From G963667975 sp963677395 (lineage in GTDB: Bacteria > Bacteroidota > Bacteroidia > Bacteroidales > G963667975), in the NCBI GenBank assembly GCA_963677395.2, contig OY781965.2, forward strand, positions 3,410,001-3,474,000: DNA of 64,000 nucleotides. Direction: 5' to 3'. Positions 8,972-18,543 of the stretch are shown here, one piece after another. Position 1 is the first letter of the stretch. Every line of letters begins with the position of its first letter. The notes under the pieces are model-generated. The model was not told where the DNA came from. It made no database searches and saw nothing but the letters and a program-made list of their open reading frames with translations. A program made the position numbers and the translations under genes.

Positions 8972-10738
8972 ATGGAAATAAGACGTATATTTGATTTATT
9001 GCCCTATTATCAGGAAAACTACGGTTGGAAAACCGATGCAGTGGCAGGAAAATCGAACGGCGAATGGAGAAGATACAGCATACAAGAGTATGTTGAAATC
9101 TCAAATAATATCAGCTACGGCTTTTTAGCCAAAGGTGTAAACCCTGGCGATAAAATTGCAATTATCAGTACAAACCGCCCTGAATGGAACTTTCTGGATA
9201 TGGGAATTATGCAGATAGGCGCAATACCAGTCCCCATTTATCCAACCATTAGTGAATCTGATTATCAACACATTCTTAATCATGCTGAAATATGCTATGT
9301 AATTATTGAAGGTGAAGAACTGCTCCGAAAAATAGAACATATACTTCCGGAAATACCCAGCTTAAAAGGGATCTACACGTTTATCAACCGTGGACGATTC
9401 AACTTTTTAGAAGAGCTGATTCAGCTTGGAAAAGAAAACCCTACACCAGAAAAAGTTGAAGAGATTAAAGCGACTATAAAATCAAATGATATCGCAACCA
9501 TCATTTATACTTCTGGAACAACCGGAAGTCCCAAAGGTGTTATGCTTTCTCATAACAATCTGATTCAAAACTCTAAAGCATGTTCCTGCATTCCCCCTGT
9601 GGGAAGCGAAGGCATTGCCATGAGCTTTTTGCCTCTTTGCCATGTATATGAACGTATGATGAATTACCTCTATCAATACCTGGGGATATCTGTTTATTAT
9701 GCTGAAAATCTGGGGACTATCGGAGAAAACATCAAAGAAATCAAACCACACATACTCACTACAGTACCACGACTATTGGAAAAAATATACGATAAAATTA
9801 TCAGCAATGGTCGTAAGTTACCCTGGATACAACGACAGGTCTTTTTCTGGGCAGTAAATATTGGTCAACGTTTCGAATTTCACAACAAAAACGGATGGAT
9901 ATACAATATACAGCTTTCCATTGCAAACAAACTGGTTTTCAGCAAATGGCGTGAAGCATTAGGGGGACGTTTTGAAGTAATTGTATCAGGAGGAGCTTCT
10001 CTTCAACCACGTTTGGGAAGAGTTTTTACTGCCGCAGGAATTCCAATCATGGAAGGTTATGGCTTAACAGAAACATCGCCGGTAATTGCCGTAAGTAACT
10101 TCACAAAACATGGACGTAAATTCGGCACCGTCGGACCTGTTTTGCCGGGTGTAGAAGTTAAAATTGCAGAGGATGGTGAAATATTATGCCGTGGGCACAA
10201 TGTTATGCTTGGCTATTATAAAGATCCCGAAAATACGGCCGAAGCAATTGACAAAGAGGGTTGGTTTCATACAGGCGATACAGGAGTGATTGAGCCGGAA
10301 GGTCAGCTTCGAATTACAGGACGTAAAAAAAGTATTTTCAAAACTTCCTTTGGGAAATATGTAAATCCTCAGTTAATTGAAGAAAAATTCAAGGAATCAC
10401 CCTTTATCGAAAATATTATTGTTGTAGGTGAAAATCAAAAGTTTGCGGCAGCATTGATTCAGCCAGATTTCGCATTTTTAAAATCGTATTGCAAACTAAA
10501 AAATATTCCTTATTCTACATCTCAGGAAATCATTCAAAACGACATTATCAGAAAACGTATTGGGAAAGAGGTAATTAAATACAATAAATTCTTCGGTGAA
10601 ACCGAAAAAGTGAAAAAATATGAGTTTATCAGTGATGAATGGTCAATTCAGACCCGAGAGCTAACTCCTACCTTAAAGCTTAAGCGTAATATAATCAATG
10701 CTAAGTACAAAGAGATGATTGATAAACTGTTTGAATAA
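8972..10738 (+). CDS. fadD: long-chain fatty acid--CoA ligase (first paralogue)
   Basis: A 588-residue AMP-forming acyl-CoA synthetase that activates long-chain fatty acids in two steps (acyl-AMP, then acyl-CoA). It has the phosphate-binding loop IYTSGTTGSPKGVMLSH (about residues 177-193), the A5 motif MEGYGLTETSPV, the A7 motif GWFHTGD and the C-terminal A10 region ending TPTLKLKRN. The catalytic Lys of A10 is present. The length is usual for the FAA1/FadD15 branch, which has the extended C-terminus. A terminator hairpin follows directly, and a second paralogue starts 66 bp further on. Confidence 0.93.
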   Translation: MEIRRIFDLLPYYQENYGWKTDAVAGKSNGEWRRYSIQEYVEISNNISYGFLAKGVNPGDKIAIISTNRPEWNFLDMGIMQIGAIPVPIYPTISESDYQHILNHAEICYVIIEGEELLRKIEHILPEIPSLKGIYTFINRGRFNFLEELIQLGKENPTPEKVEEIKATIKSNDIATIIYTSGTTGSPKGVMLSHNNLIQNSKACSCIPPVGSEGIAMSFLPLCHVYERMMNYLYQYLGISVYYAENLGTIGENIKEIKPHILTTVPRLLEKIYDKIISNGRKLPWIQRQVFFWAVNIGQRFEFHNKNGWIYNIQLSIANKLVFSKWREALGGRFEVIVSGGASLQPRLGRVFTAAGIPIMEGYGLTETSPVIAVSNFTKHGRKFGTVGPVLPGVEVKIAEDGEILCRGHNVMLGYYKDPENTAEAIDKEGWFHTGDTGVIEPEGQLRITGRKKSIFKTSFGKYVNPQLIEEKFKESPFIENIIVVGENQKFAAALIQPDFAFLKSYCKLKNIPYSTSQEIIQNDIIRKRIGKEVIKYNKFFGETEKVKKYEFISDEWSIQTRELTPTLKLKRNIINAKYKEMIDKLFE

Positions 10739-10741
10739 AAA

Positions 10742-10774
10742 AAATGCCTGCCCCTTCAATATAAGCAGGCATTT
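10742..10774 (+). terminator. hairpin terminator after first acyl-CoA synthetase
   Basis: A 10-bp perfect stem (AAATGCCTGC, 10742-10751, with 10765-10774) around a 13-base loop, followed by ATTGTAAATT. It begins three bases after the stop and separates the two synthetase genes into independent transcripts or gives partial read-through. Confidence 0.7.
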
Positions 10775-10804
10775 ATTGTAAATTCAACCCCATAAATCCT
10801 GAAT

Positions 10805-12586
10805 ATGATTTCGGAAACAAGCAGAATATTTGATCTAATTCCCCACCTTGAAGAAAACTACAACTTCAAAGAGGACTTATTTGCCAGAAAACTAAAAGGC
10901 AGATGGGTAAAATATTCATCTTCAACATACACATACTATGCTGACCGATTAAGCTCAGGTTTCCTTTCACTGGGATTGAAGAAAGGAGATATGATTGCTA
11001 CAATCACCTATAATTCGCCTGAATTCAACTTTCTGGATATGGGAATGATGCAGGTTGGTGTTACTCACGTACCAATTTATCCAACGCTAAGCGAAAAAGA
11101 TATTCTCTTCATCCTGAAAGACTGTAAAGCAAAAATATTAATCATTTCAAATTCTGATATTTACCAACATATCAAGCAAATTTTAACTGAGATTGAATCC
11201 CTTATGGATATCTATTCAATCGAAACGGTTTCAGGGATAAAAAGCTGGCGCGAAATTGTAGAATCAGGAAAGAAAAACTTTAACCGGAATCTTTTACAGG
11301 AAGATAAAAAGAAGATAAAGAATGATGATATAGCTACAATCATCTATACATCAGGCACCACAGGAAAACCCAAAGGAGTAATGCTCTCCCATCAAAACAT
11401 TATCAGCAATTTTCTGACTGTTTCACAAATCCCTAATTTCGCCCCTGCTGACAAAGCACTGAGTTTTCTCCCCTTATGTCATATTTATGAACGAATGCTC
11501 AACTACATGTTTCAATACATGGGTGTTTCAATTTATTACGCAGAAAGCATCGAGCAAATTTCAGAGAATATCCATGAAATTAAACCTGCTATTTTTGCAG
11601 CAGTTCCAAGGCTTCTTGAAAAAATATATGAAAAGATTGTAATGAAAGGCCGGACACTGAGTGGCCTAAAAAAAATACTCTTTTTCAATGCATTACACTT
11701 TGCAGAAAATTGGGAGTTTGTAACGCGAAAAACATTGATTTACAGATTAAAATATACCATTTACGATCGTCTCATATTCAAAAGATGGAGAGAAGCTCTG
11801 GGAAATAATGTAAAGATGATTGTTTCAGGCGGGGCAAACCTTCAACCCAAAGTTTGTCGTACATTTTGGGCTGCAAAAATAAAAGTGATGATTGGTTACG
11901 GACTTACGGAAACATCTCCGGTGATTGCAGTTACGGATTTGTCGCCTAAAGGTTTTAAATTTGGCACCGTTGGAAAAGTACTCAAAAATACAGAGTTAAA
12001 AATCACGGATGATGGTGAAATTATTTGTAAAGGCTCCGGCGTAATGAAAGGATACTGGAACAGACCTGATCGTAACAAAGAAGTTTTCGACAGCGAAGGA
12101 TGGTTTCATACCGGAGATATCGGTGTACTCGATAAAGATGGATTCCTGTCGATTACCGACCGTAAAAAAGAGGTTTTTAAAACATCCGGAGGAAAATACA
12201 TTGCTCCTCAGGTAATTGAAAGCAAACTGGTTTCATCACCATTTATCGAACAAGCACTGGTTGTGGGTGAAAATCAGAAGTATCCGGCAGCATTGATTGT
12301 TCCTAACTTTGAATATTTACGCTCATGGTGCAAACTGAAGGAAATTTTGTACAAAACCAATGGAACGGCTATTCACAACGACCTCATTAGAGCCCGTTTA
12401 GATCGTGAAATTGAGCAACTCAATGAAATTCTTGGACAAAGTGAAAAAATTAAACGCTGGGTTTATCTTGAGCATGAATGGACCGTGGAAAGCGGAGAAC
12501 TCTCTCCCACCCTCAAACTCCGTCGGAAATTTATCATCGCAAAGAATCTCGATATCATTCGTGAACTATACAAAACACAAGGCTAA
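10805..12586 (+). CDS. fadD: long-chain fatty acid--CoA ligase (second paralogue)
   Basis: A 593-residue AMP-forming acyl-CoA synthetase, clearly a paralogue of its upstream neighbour with collinear motifs: IYTSGTTGKPKGVMLSH, MIGYGLTETSPV, GWFHTGD, the KTSGGKYIAPQ linker and a C-terminal TPTLKLRRK. The two proteins share the N-terminal RIFDLIP or RIFDLLP start, which points to tandem duplication. Retention of both suggests different acyl-chain preference or regulation; that is inference. Confidence 0.92.
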   Translation: MISETSRIFDLIPHLEENYNFKEDLFARKLKGRWVKYSSSTYTYYADRLSSGFLSLGLKKGDMIATITYNSPEFNFLDMGMMQVGVTHVPIYPTLSEKDILFILKDCKAKILIISNSDIYQHIKQILTEIESLMDIYSIETVSGIKSWREIVESGKKNFNRNLLQEDKKKIKNDDIATIIYTSGTTGKPKGVMLSHQNIISNFLTVSQIPNFAPADKALSFLPLCHIYERMLNYMFQYMGVSIYYAESIEQISENIHEIKPAIFAAVPRLLEKIYEKIVMKGRTLSGLKKILFFNALHFAENWEFVTRKTLIYRLKYTIYDRLIFKRWREALGNNVKMIVSGGANLQPKVCRTFWAAKIKVMIGYGLTETSPVIAVTDLSPKGFKFGTVGKVLKNTELKITDDGEIICKGSGVMKGYWNRPDRNKEVFDSEGWFHTGDIGVLDKDGFLSITDRKKEVFKTSGGKYIAPQVIESKLVSSPFIEQALVVGENQKYPAALIVPNFEYLRSWCKLKEILYKTNGTAIHNDLIRARLDREIEQLNEILGQSEKIKRWVYLEHEWTVESGELSPTLKLRRKFIIAKNLDIIRELYKTQG

Positions 12587-12604
12587 AAACGGTGTTAAAA
12601 TCTA

Positions 12605-12632
12605 TTGATTTTCATTATCCAGGTTAACTTTG
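12605..12632 (+). promoter_or_regulatory. Bacteroidota-type promoter for the copper ATPase
   Basis: TTG at 12605-12607, 17 bases, then TAACTTTG at 12625-12632, matching the -33/-7 consensus TTTG and TAnnTTTG of Bacteroidota sigma-ABfr promoters. The expected transcript start near 12640 leaves a leader of about 33 bases before the ATG at 12673. Confidence 0.7.
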
Positions 12633-12672
12633 CATCACATTATCTGTTAAGTAAGAGACTAATTTTCCTACC

Positions 12673-15090
12673 ATGTACAAATCAGAAACTTTTGGAGTAA
12701 TGGGAATGTCATGTGCATCCTGTTCTTCCAGTGTTGAAAGTATGCTGAACGCTCAGCAGGGAGTTGAAAATGCCACTGTAAACCTTGCAAACAGCTCCGT
12801 CCAGGTACGTTTCAATCCGGATATCATTTCTCCTGAAAAAATGAAAAATACGTTGAAATCTATTGGCTATGAGTTGATAATTTCAGAAAACAGTACTCAG
12901 GAAATAGCACAAAAAAAAGCCAACCATCTGGCTCAATTAAAAATAAAACTCTGGGTATCAGCTATCTTTTCGATTCCAGTGATGATTCTATCCATGACTA
13001 CACATCATCCTTCGGAAATACTAAAATACATTCTGCTTTTTCTTACCCTGCCTGTAATCTTATTCAGTGGAAGAGAATTCTACCGAAATGGATTTCAGCA
13101 AATCAGACATCGCTCCATGGGAATGGACACACTGGTTGCGCTCGGAACGGGTGCTGCCTTCATTTTCAGTATTTTCAATACGCTTTTTCCATTTATTCTC
13201 GAACAAAATGGTATCATGCCTCACGTTTATTACGAATCGGCCGCCGTTATCATTACTTTAATTTTGCTGGGCAGATATCTGGAAGAAAAAGCCAAACATC
13301 AAACCGGAACCGCTATTAAAAAGCTGATGGGTTTACAACCCAAGAACCTCACAGTCATCAGAAACGAGAAAGAACTGGTGATCAAAAATGAAGAAGTTTT
13401 AAAAGGAGACATTGTTTTGGTAAAAGCGGGCGAGAAAGTCCCCGTTGACGGAAGCGTAATTTCAGGATTTTCGTCTATCGACGAAAGTATGATCAGCGGA
13501 GAACCTTTCCCGGTTGAGAAAAGTGAAGGAAAAGCAGTTTTTGCCGGAACAATCAACCAAGGTGGTGTTTTGCAAATTGTTGCAGAAAAAACAGGAAGCG
13601 AAACACTGCTGTCTCAAATCATCAAAAAGGTGGAAGAAGCACAAATGTCGAAACCACCAATACAGAAACTTGCTGATAAAATTGCCTCCATATTTGTTCC
13701 AATCGTACTGATTATAAGCATAATCACATTTTTCATCTGGCTTTTACTGGGGCCAACCCCATCCATCTCGTATGCATTTCTAACCGCAATCACGGTATTA
13801 ATCATTGCGTGTCCTTGCGCATTAGGACTGGCTACGCCAACGGCATTAGCCACCGGAATTGGAAAAGGAGCTGAAAACGGAATTTTGATCCGGGATGCAG
13901 AAAGTCTGGAACAGATTCATAAAGTAAATGTTATCGTATTCGACAAAACCGGAACGCTTACCATTGGGAAACCTCAAATCACCGATTTACATCTTGCCTC
14001 TGAAAAATATAGCGAATCGCAGATTGCATCACTGATTCATGCACTTGAACGAAAAAGTAATCATCCACTTGCCGAAGCTTTATGCAACTGGGCTGAAACC
14101 CGCAAATCAGAAACCATTGAAACCCATTCCGATGAAACAATTCCAGGCAAAGGCATCAACACAAAAATCGGAGAAGAGATCTATTTTGCTGGCACGTATG
14201 AATTTCTGAGTGAACACAATATCCAAACAGAGTTAATTCCTCAAAATATTCGTGAAAAATCAGGAACACATGTACTTCTGGCAAACAAAACACAATGGAT
14301 CGCCTTGTTTATTCTTGCCGACACCATTCGTCCGGGAATTTCCAACACCATCTCAAAGCTCAAGTCTCTCGGTATTGAACCATATATTCTTACCGGCGAT
14401 CGTGAAGCAGAAGCTAAACGTATAGCCGAAGAAGCCGGAATCACCAATGTGATTGCATCTCTTCTGCCAAACGATAAAGGCGATTTTATCAAGTCGCTGC
14501 AACAAAAAGGATTAAAGGTGGCGATGGTTGGTGACGGAATTAACGATTCACATGCATTGGCGCAAGCAGATGTTGGCATTGCATTGGCAAGCGGATCGGA
14601 CATCGCTATGGAAAGTGCATCTATCACCCTGATGAACCCTAATCTGCAACATGTGGTGGACGCATTGATGCTTTCCCGCAAAACGGTACAGATTATCCGG
14701 CAAAACTTTTTCTGGGCATTTATTTACAACCTGATTGCACTCCCGGTAGCAGCAGGTGTGCTCTATCCCGTTTTTGGAATTTTACTCAGCCCTATGATTG
14801 CAGGAGCAGCCATGGCAATGAGCTCTGTTTCGGTAGTAAGTAACAGCCTGCGATTAAAACGACTTCATTTCGGACAAATCGGAAGGCTTACCAAGCTGGA
14901 ATTCACCACTAATTTGCGTTGCAACGGATGTGTGAAAACCATTGCACCTTACCTCGAAAAAGCAGATGGATTTATTCGTTTTGAAGCCAATATGGAAGTT
15001 TCAGAAAAAAAACTCACCATAATCGGTTTCAACCTGAAACGTGAACAAATTATTACACTTGGAAAAGAAGCCGGTTACGAACTTAAATAA
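12673..15090 (+). CDS. copA: Cu-type P1B ATPase with a C-terminal extra metal-binding domain
   Basis: An 805-residue heavy-metal-exporting P-type ATPase. It has an N-terminal HMA domain with MSCASC (about residues 12-17), helices from about 92, the actuator loop with ISGEP, the intramembrane CPC motif in IACPCALGLATP, the phosphorylation site DKTGTLT (about 423), a TGDR segment and the hinge GDGINDSHALAQ. After the last helix there is a second HMA-like domain with LRCNGC at about residues 756-761, which most CopA proteins lack at this end. CPC favours Cu(I) export. It has its own promoter just upstream. Confidence 0.92.
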   Translation: MYKSETFGVMGMSCASCSSSVESMLNAQQGVENATVNLANSSVQVRFNPDIISPEKMKNTLKSIGYELIISENSTQEIAQKKANHLAQLKIKLWVSAIFSIPVMILSMTTHHPSEILKYILLFLTLPVILFSGREFYRNGFQQIRHRSMGMDTLVALGTGAAFIFSIFNTLFPFILEQNGIMPHVYYESAAVIITLILLGRYLEEKAKHQTGTAIKKLMGLQPKNLTVIRNEKELVIKNEEVLKGDIVLVKAGEKVPVDGSVISGFSSIDESMISGEPFPVEKSEGKAVFAGTINQGGVLQIVAEKTGSETLLSQIIKKVEEAQMSKPPIQKLADKIASIFVPIVLIISIITFFIWLLLGPTPSISYAFLTAITVLIIACPCALGLATPTALATGIGKGAENGILIRDAESLEQIHKVNVIVFDKTGTLTIGKPQITDLHLASEKYSESQIASLIHALERKSNHPLAEALCNWAETRKSETIETHSDETIPGKGINTKIGEEIYFAGTYEFLSEHNIQTELIPQNIREKSGTHVLLANKTQWIALFILADTIRPGISNTISKLKSLGIEPYILTGDREAEAKRIAEEAGITNVIASLLPNDKGDFIKSLQQKGLKVAMVGDGINDSHALAQADVGIALASGSDIAMESASITLMNPNLQHVVDALMLSRKTVQIIRQNFFWAFIYNLIALPVAAGVLYPVFGILLSPMIAGAAMAMSSVSVVSNSLRLKRLHFGQIGRLTKLEFTTNLRCNGCVKTIAPYLEKADGFIRFEANMEVSEKKLTIIGFNLKREQIITLGKEAGYELK

Positions 15091-15102
15091 CGCTCAGTAA
15101 AT

Positions 15103-15417
15103 CTATTCCGCATCATAAGCATCCAGTGCTGTCTTTAAACAGGTAGTGATGCCTTTCAATCCACAAACAGTAAGAGTGAGTAAAATCGTATCCCGGATTT
15201 CTTCGCGGGTTGCTCCGCATTTTTTTGCCATCGGAACATGAAAGCGTATCGCGATTGAATCGCCATTCACTGCTTTCATTGCAATGTAAATCAACTGTTT
15301 GGTTTTTGCATCCAGTCCGTCCGTTTTGATTAACGACTGAATTAAACCATCAAACGCCTGTTGTACTTCCGGTGCTTCGCACTGAAATATTGCCAGAGGG
15401 TTTTCTTCGTGAGACAT
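15103..15417 (-). CDS. carboxymuconolactone decarboxylase-family protein lacking the CxxC pair
   Basis: A 104-residue all-helical protein of the AhpD/CMD superfamily, shown by the central motif SIAIRFHVPMAKKCGATREEIRDTILL. Family members with peroxidase activity carry Cys-x-x-Cys just before the His; here that stretch is SIAIRFH, so the redox pair is missing. The remaining cysteines lie elsewhere. It converges on copA with 12 bp between stops. A true decarboxylase or redox role is unlikely without the pair; its function is unknown. Confidence 0.8.
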   Translation of the reverse strand: MSHEENPLAIFQCEAPEVQQAFDGLIQSLIKTDGLDAKTKQLIYIAMKAVNGDSIAIRFHVPMAKKCGATREEIRDTILLTLTVCGLKGITTCLKTALDAYDAE

Positions 15418-15636
15418 AGTTTGTGTATTTTAAGAATGTAAAAATAGGAGATTTTTATCATCTAAAAAATAATACAGAGCAGGTTTACGGTTATCCATTG
15501 CTGATATTTTGTCCTGCGGTTTTTTTCTGTTATTACCCTTGTCTGAAATAGGTTACGGTACGTTGCGCCTTAATATTCTTTATATGATTTCCTACACAAA
15601 GAACGGCACCTAACTAAAAAAACTACTACTAATCAA

Positions 15637-16938
15637 TTATCCAACAATATAATACTCACCACTTTGATCCGGGTTTGTCAGTTCTACTGTTTCAATCTGA
15701 TTTATCCTGGCTGAGTCAAAAGGTCGTTTTACCCGGACATAATTTTCGGTAAAGCCCGACATCATTCCTTTTTCTTCGTCAGACTCCCATAGTACATTGG
15801 TTGTCAATCCATTATTTTCCTTATAAAAACTGAGTTTCTTCTTTTCCGAAAGTTCATGTAAAATTTTACTTCTGTCGCGACGAATATTTACCGGAACTTT
15901 TTCATTCAGCTTTAAGGCCAGTGTACCGGGACGTTCGGAATAGGTAAACACATGCAGGTAAGAGATGGGAATAGATTCCAGAAAATCAATACATTTTGCA
16001 AAAACACCTTCGGTCTCGCCCGGAAATCCCACGATTAAATCGGCGGCAATACAAGCATGCGGCATCACTTCTTTTATTTTAGCTACACGACTGGCAAACA
16101 AAGCTGTATCATATTTGCGACGCATGGCCTTGAGCAAAGAATCTTCGGCAGCCTGCAACGGAATATGAAAGTGTGGTAAAAATTTCTTCGATTTTGCGAC
16201 AAACTCGATAATTTCATTGCTGAGTAAATCGGGTTCTATGGATGAAATCCGGTATCGCTCAATGCCTTCTAGCTTTTCAAGTTCCTGAATCAATCCAAAA
16301 AAGCTTTCTCCATTGTTTTTGCCGAAATCGCCAATATTTACGCCAGTAAGCACTACCTCTTTCACTCCTGAAGCAGCCACGCTTTTCGCAGTTTCAACCG
16401 TTTCGGCTATGGTATTGCTGCGGCTGCGTCCACGGGCAAACGGAATGGCACAGTATGAGCAAAAATAGTCGCAACCATCCTGAATCTTCAGAAACGAACG
16501 GGTACGATCACCGCTTGAGAACGAAGGAACAAAATTGTGGGTTTTACTGATATCGTCCACATGACAATAGGCACAACTTTCATCCTGATTTCCGGGTGCA
16601 TGTCCCAGCATTTCGAGCAACTGATGTTTTTCCTGATTTCCCAGAATGATATCAATCCCTTCCATGTGTTGCAGTTCATCAGCCTTTAGCTGTGAAAAGC
16701 AACCGATTACAGCCACTTTTGCCTCCGGATTTCGTCCGGAAGCCTGACGGATGGCATTGCGGCATTTTTTTTCGGCCAAAGCCGTTACCGTGCAGGTATT
16801 AATCACATACACATCGGCTGTTTCATGAAAATCAACCAGTTTGTATCCATTTTCTACAAATTTACGGCTCAGATCGGATGACTCCGAATAATTTAGTTTA
16901 CATCCTAAGGTATGAAAGGCTACTCTTTTCTGTTCCAT
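15637..16938 (-). CDS. mtaB: tRNA (t6A37) methylthiotransferase MtaB
   Basis: A 433-residue radical SAM enzyme that converts t6A37 to ms2t6A in ANN-decoding tRNAs. It has the N-terminal methylthiotransferase domain with three Fe-S cysteines (HTLGCKLN, NTCTVT, GCFSQ), then the radical SAM cluster CDYFCSYC (about residues 155-162) and a short C-terminal TRAM-like end. The HTLGCKLNYSES start and VLTGVNIGDFG are typical of MtaB rather than MiaB or RimO. It overlaps the upstream rimO stop by one base (TAATG). Confidence 0.92.
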   Translation of the reverse strand: MEQKRVAFHTLGCKLNYSESSDLSRKFVENGYKLVDFHETADVYVINTCTVTALAEKKCRNAIRQASGRNPEAKVAVIGCFSQLKADELQHMEGIDIILGNQEKHQLLEMLGHAPGNQDESCAYCHVDDISKTHNFVPSFSSGDRTRSFLKIQDGCDYFCSYCAIPFARGRSRSNTIAETVETAKSVAASGVKEVVLTGVNIGDFGKNNGESFFGLIQELEKLEGIERYRISSIEPDLLSNEIIEFVAKSKKFLPHFHIPLQAAEDSLLKAMRRKYDTALFASRVAKIKEVMPHACIAADLIVGFPGETEGVFAKCIDFLESIPISYLHVFTYSERPGTLALKLNEKVPVNIRRDRSKILHELSEKKKLSFYKENNGLTTNVLWESDEEKGMMSGFTENYVRVKRPFDSARINQIETVELTNPDQSGEYYIVG

Positions 16939-18245
16939 TACTTTTTCTCTTTCACCACTTCTGCGTAAAGGTCAAAGGCTTCGGCACGGGTAATTTTAAC
17001 CCGGTAGAAATTCCCTTGTTTTAACTTGTTTCCTCCCACTTCAATCAACACTTCATTATCTACTTCCGGCGAATCATACTGTGTACGGGCAACCCAGTAA
17101 TCTCCTTCTTTACGGTCAATCAACACTTCGAAAATATTTCCGGTTTTGGCCTGGTTCAGTTCGATGGAAATCCCTTCCTGAAGTTCCATAATCCTGCTGA
17201 TCCGCTCCTGCTTCACTTCTTCCGGAATTGGGTTACCCAAAGGATAAGCCCCGGTTTCCTCTTCGGGAGAATACGCAAACACTCCCAGACGATCAAAATA
17301 CTCCTGTTCTACAAATTTGAGCAGTTCCTCAAATTCAGTTTCTCCTTCACCAGGATATCCCACAATCAGGGTTGTGCGGATGGCTGCATCGGGTAATACC
17401 TCACGAAAACGATGCATCAATGTCAACGTTTCTTCGCGGGTTACCCCTCGTTTCATCGAACGGAGAATCTCTGTATTAATATGTTGCAACGGAATATCAA
17501 TATAACGACAAACTTTCGGATTCGCTGCCATTACTTCCAGCAGACGATTCGGGAACGACGTCGGGAACAAATAATGCAAGCGAATCCAATGAATTTCTTC
17601 GATTTTGCATAAAGCTTCTACCAGTTCGGCCAGTCGTTGTTCTTTGTAAAGATCAATTCCATAATATGTTAAGTCCTGCGAAATCAGAATCAGCTCTTTC
17701 ACACCCTGCGATGCTAACATTTTAGCCTCTTCCACAATCTCTTCGATGTTTCGCGAAATATGTTTACCGCGAATCAAAGGAATGGCGCAAAAAGAGCATT
17801 TACGGTCGCAACCTTCAGCAATTTTCAGCCAGGCAAAATGCTTGGGAGTCGTCAGAACACGTTCTCCCGGCATATACTGGTAAGGTTTCGATTTCAGTTC
17901 GGCCAACATCAGATCGTTTTCACCCAAACCAAAAAATCCATCCACATCAGGCATTTCGTTTCCCAGCTCTGTTTTATAACGTTGTGCCAGACACCCCATT
18001 ACAAACACCTTTTTCACATCTCCCTCTGTTTTGGCTTCAAGTGCTTCCAAAATCACATCAATGGATTCCTGTTTAGCATCCCCGATAAACCCGCAGGTAT
18101 TAATAATTACCGCTTCAGCTTTAAACTGTTCCGGGTCATGTTCCAGCACATATCCATCCTTTGCCAGATGCCCCATCATCCACTCCGAATCCACCGTATT
18201 TTTGGAACAACCCAGCGTAACTACCTGTATCTTCTTTCTTTTCAT
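16938..18245 (-). CDS. rimO: ribosomal protein S12 methylthiotransferase RimO
   Basis: A 435-residue radical SAM methylthiotransferase that modifies the conserved Asp of ribosomal protein S12. N-terminal cysteines occur in VTLGCSKNTVDSE, NTCGFI and GCLAQRY, the radical SAM motif in CDRKCSFCAIPLIRGKH, and a C-terminal TRAM domain (about residues 370-435, with ARTQYDSPEVDNEV). The SKNTVDSE and LISQDLTYYG segments are diagnostic of RimO. It forms an operon with mtaB. In many Bacteroidota rimO instead follows ftsY, so the arrangement here has been rearranged. Confidence 0.93.
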   Translation of the reverse strand: MKRKKIQVVTLGCSKNTVDSEWMMGHLAKDGYVLEHDPEQFKAEAVIINTCGFIGDAKQESIDVILEALEAKTEGDVKKVFVMGCLAQRYKTELGNEMPDVDGFFGLGENDLMLAELKSKPYQYMPGERVLTTPKHFAWLKIAEGCDRKCSFCAIPLIRGKHISRNIEEIVEEAKMLASQGVKELILISQDLTYYGIDLYKEQRLAELVEALCKIEEIHWIRLHYLFPTSFPNRLLEVMAANPKVCRYIDIPLQHINTEILRSMKRGVTREETLTLMHRFREVLPDAAIRTTLIVGYPGEGETEFEELLKFVEQEYFDRLGVFAYSPEEETGAYPLGNPIPEEVKQERISRIMELQEGISIELNQAKTGNIFEVLIDRKEGDYWVARTQYDSPEVDNEVLIEVGGNKLKQGNFYRVKITRAEAFDLYAEVVKEKK

Positions 18246-18543
18246 TGTACACGATCACATAAAAAAACGACACAGAGTTTATGCCTCAATGCCGTTACAA
18301 AGGTAATTTTTTTGGATGAGATTGATGGAACAGAATTGGGGAAGAAGAAACATTCAAAATGCCCCACCCCAATCTGTCAAAATACCAGTAATACTACTCC
18401 GAATAGTATTTCGACTATATGATCAGAGAAGACATATTTAGTGGTTAGTAGTGTGATAAAAAAGCCCTGCATATTAACGATAAAGGCTTTAAATATTCAT
18501 GATTAGTGCAATTACTCTTCGATAAGCTCAGGGTAAAAATAAA

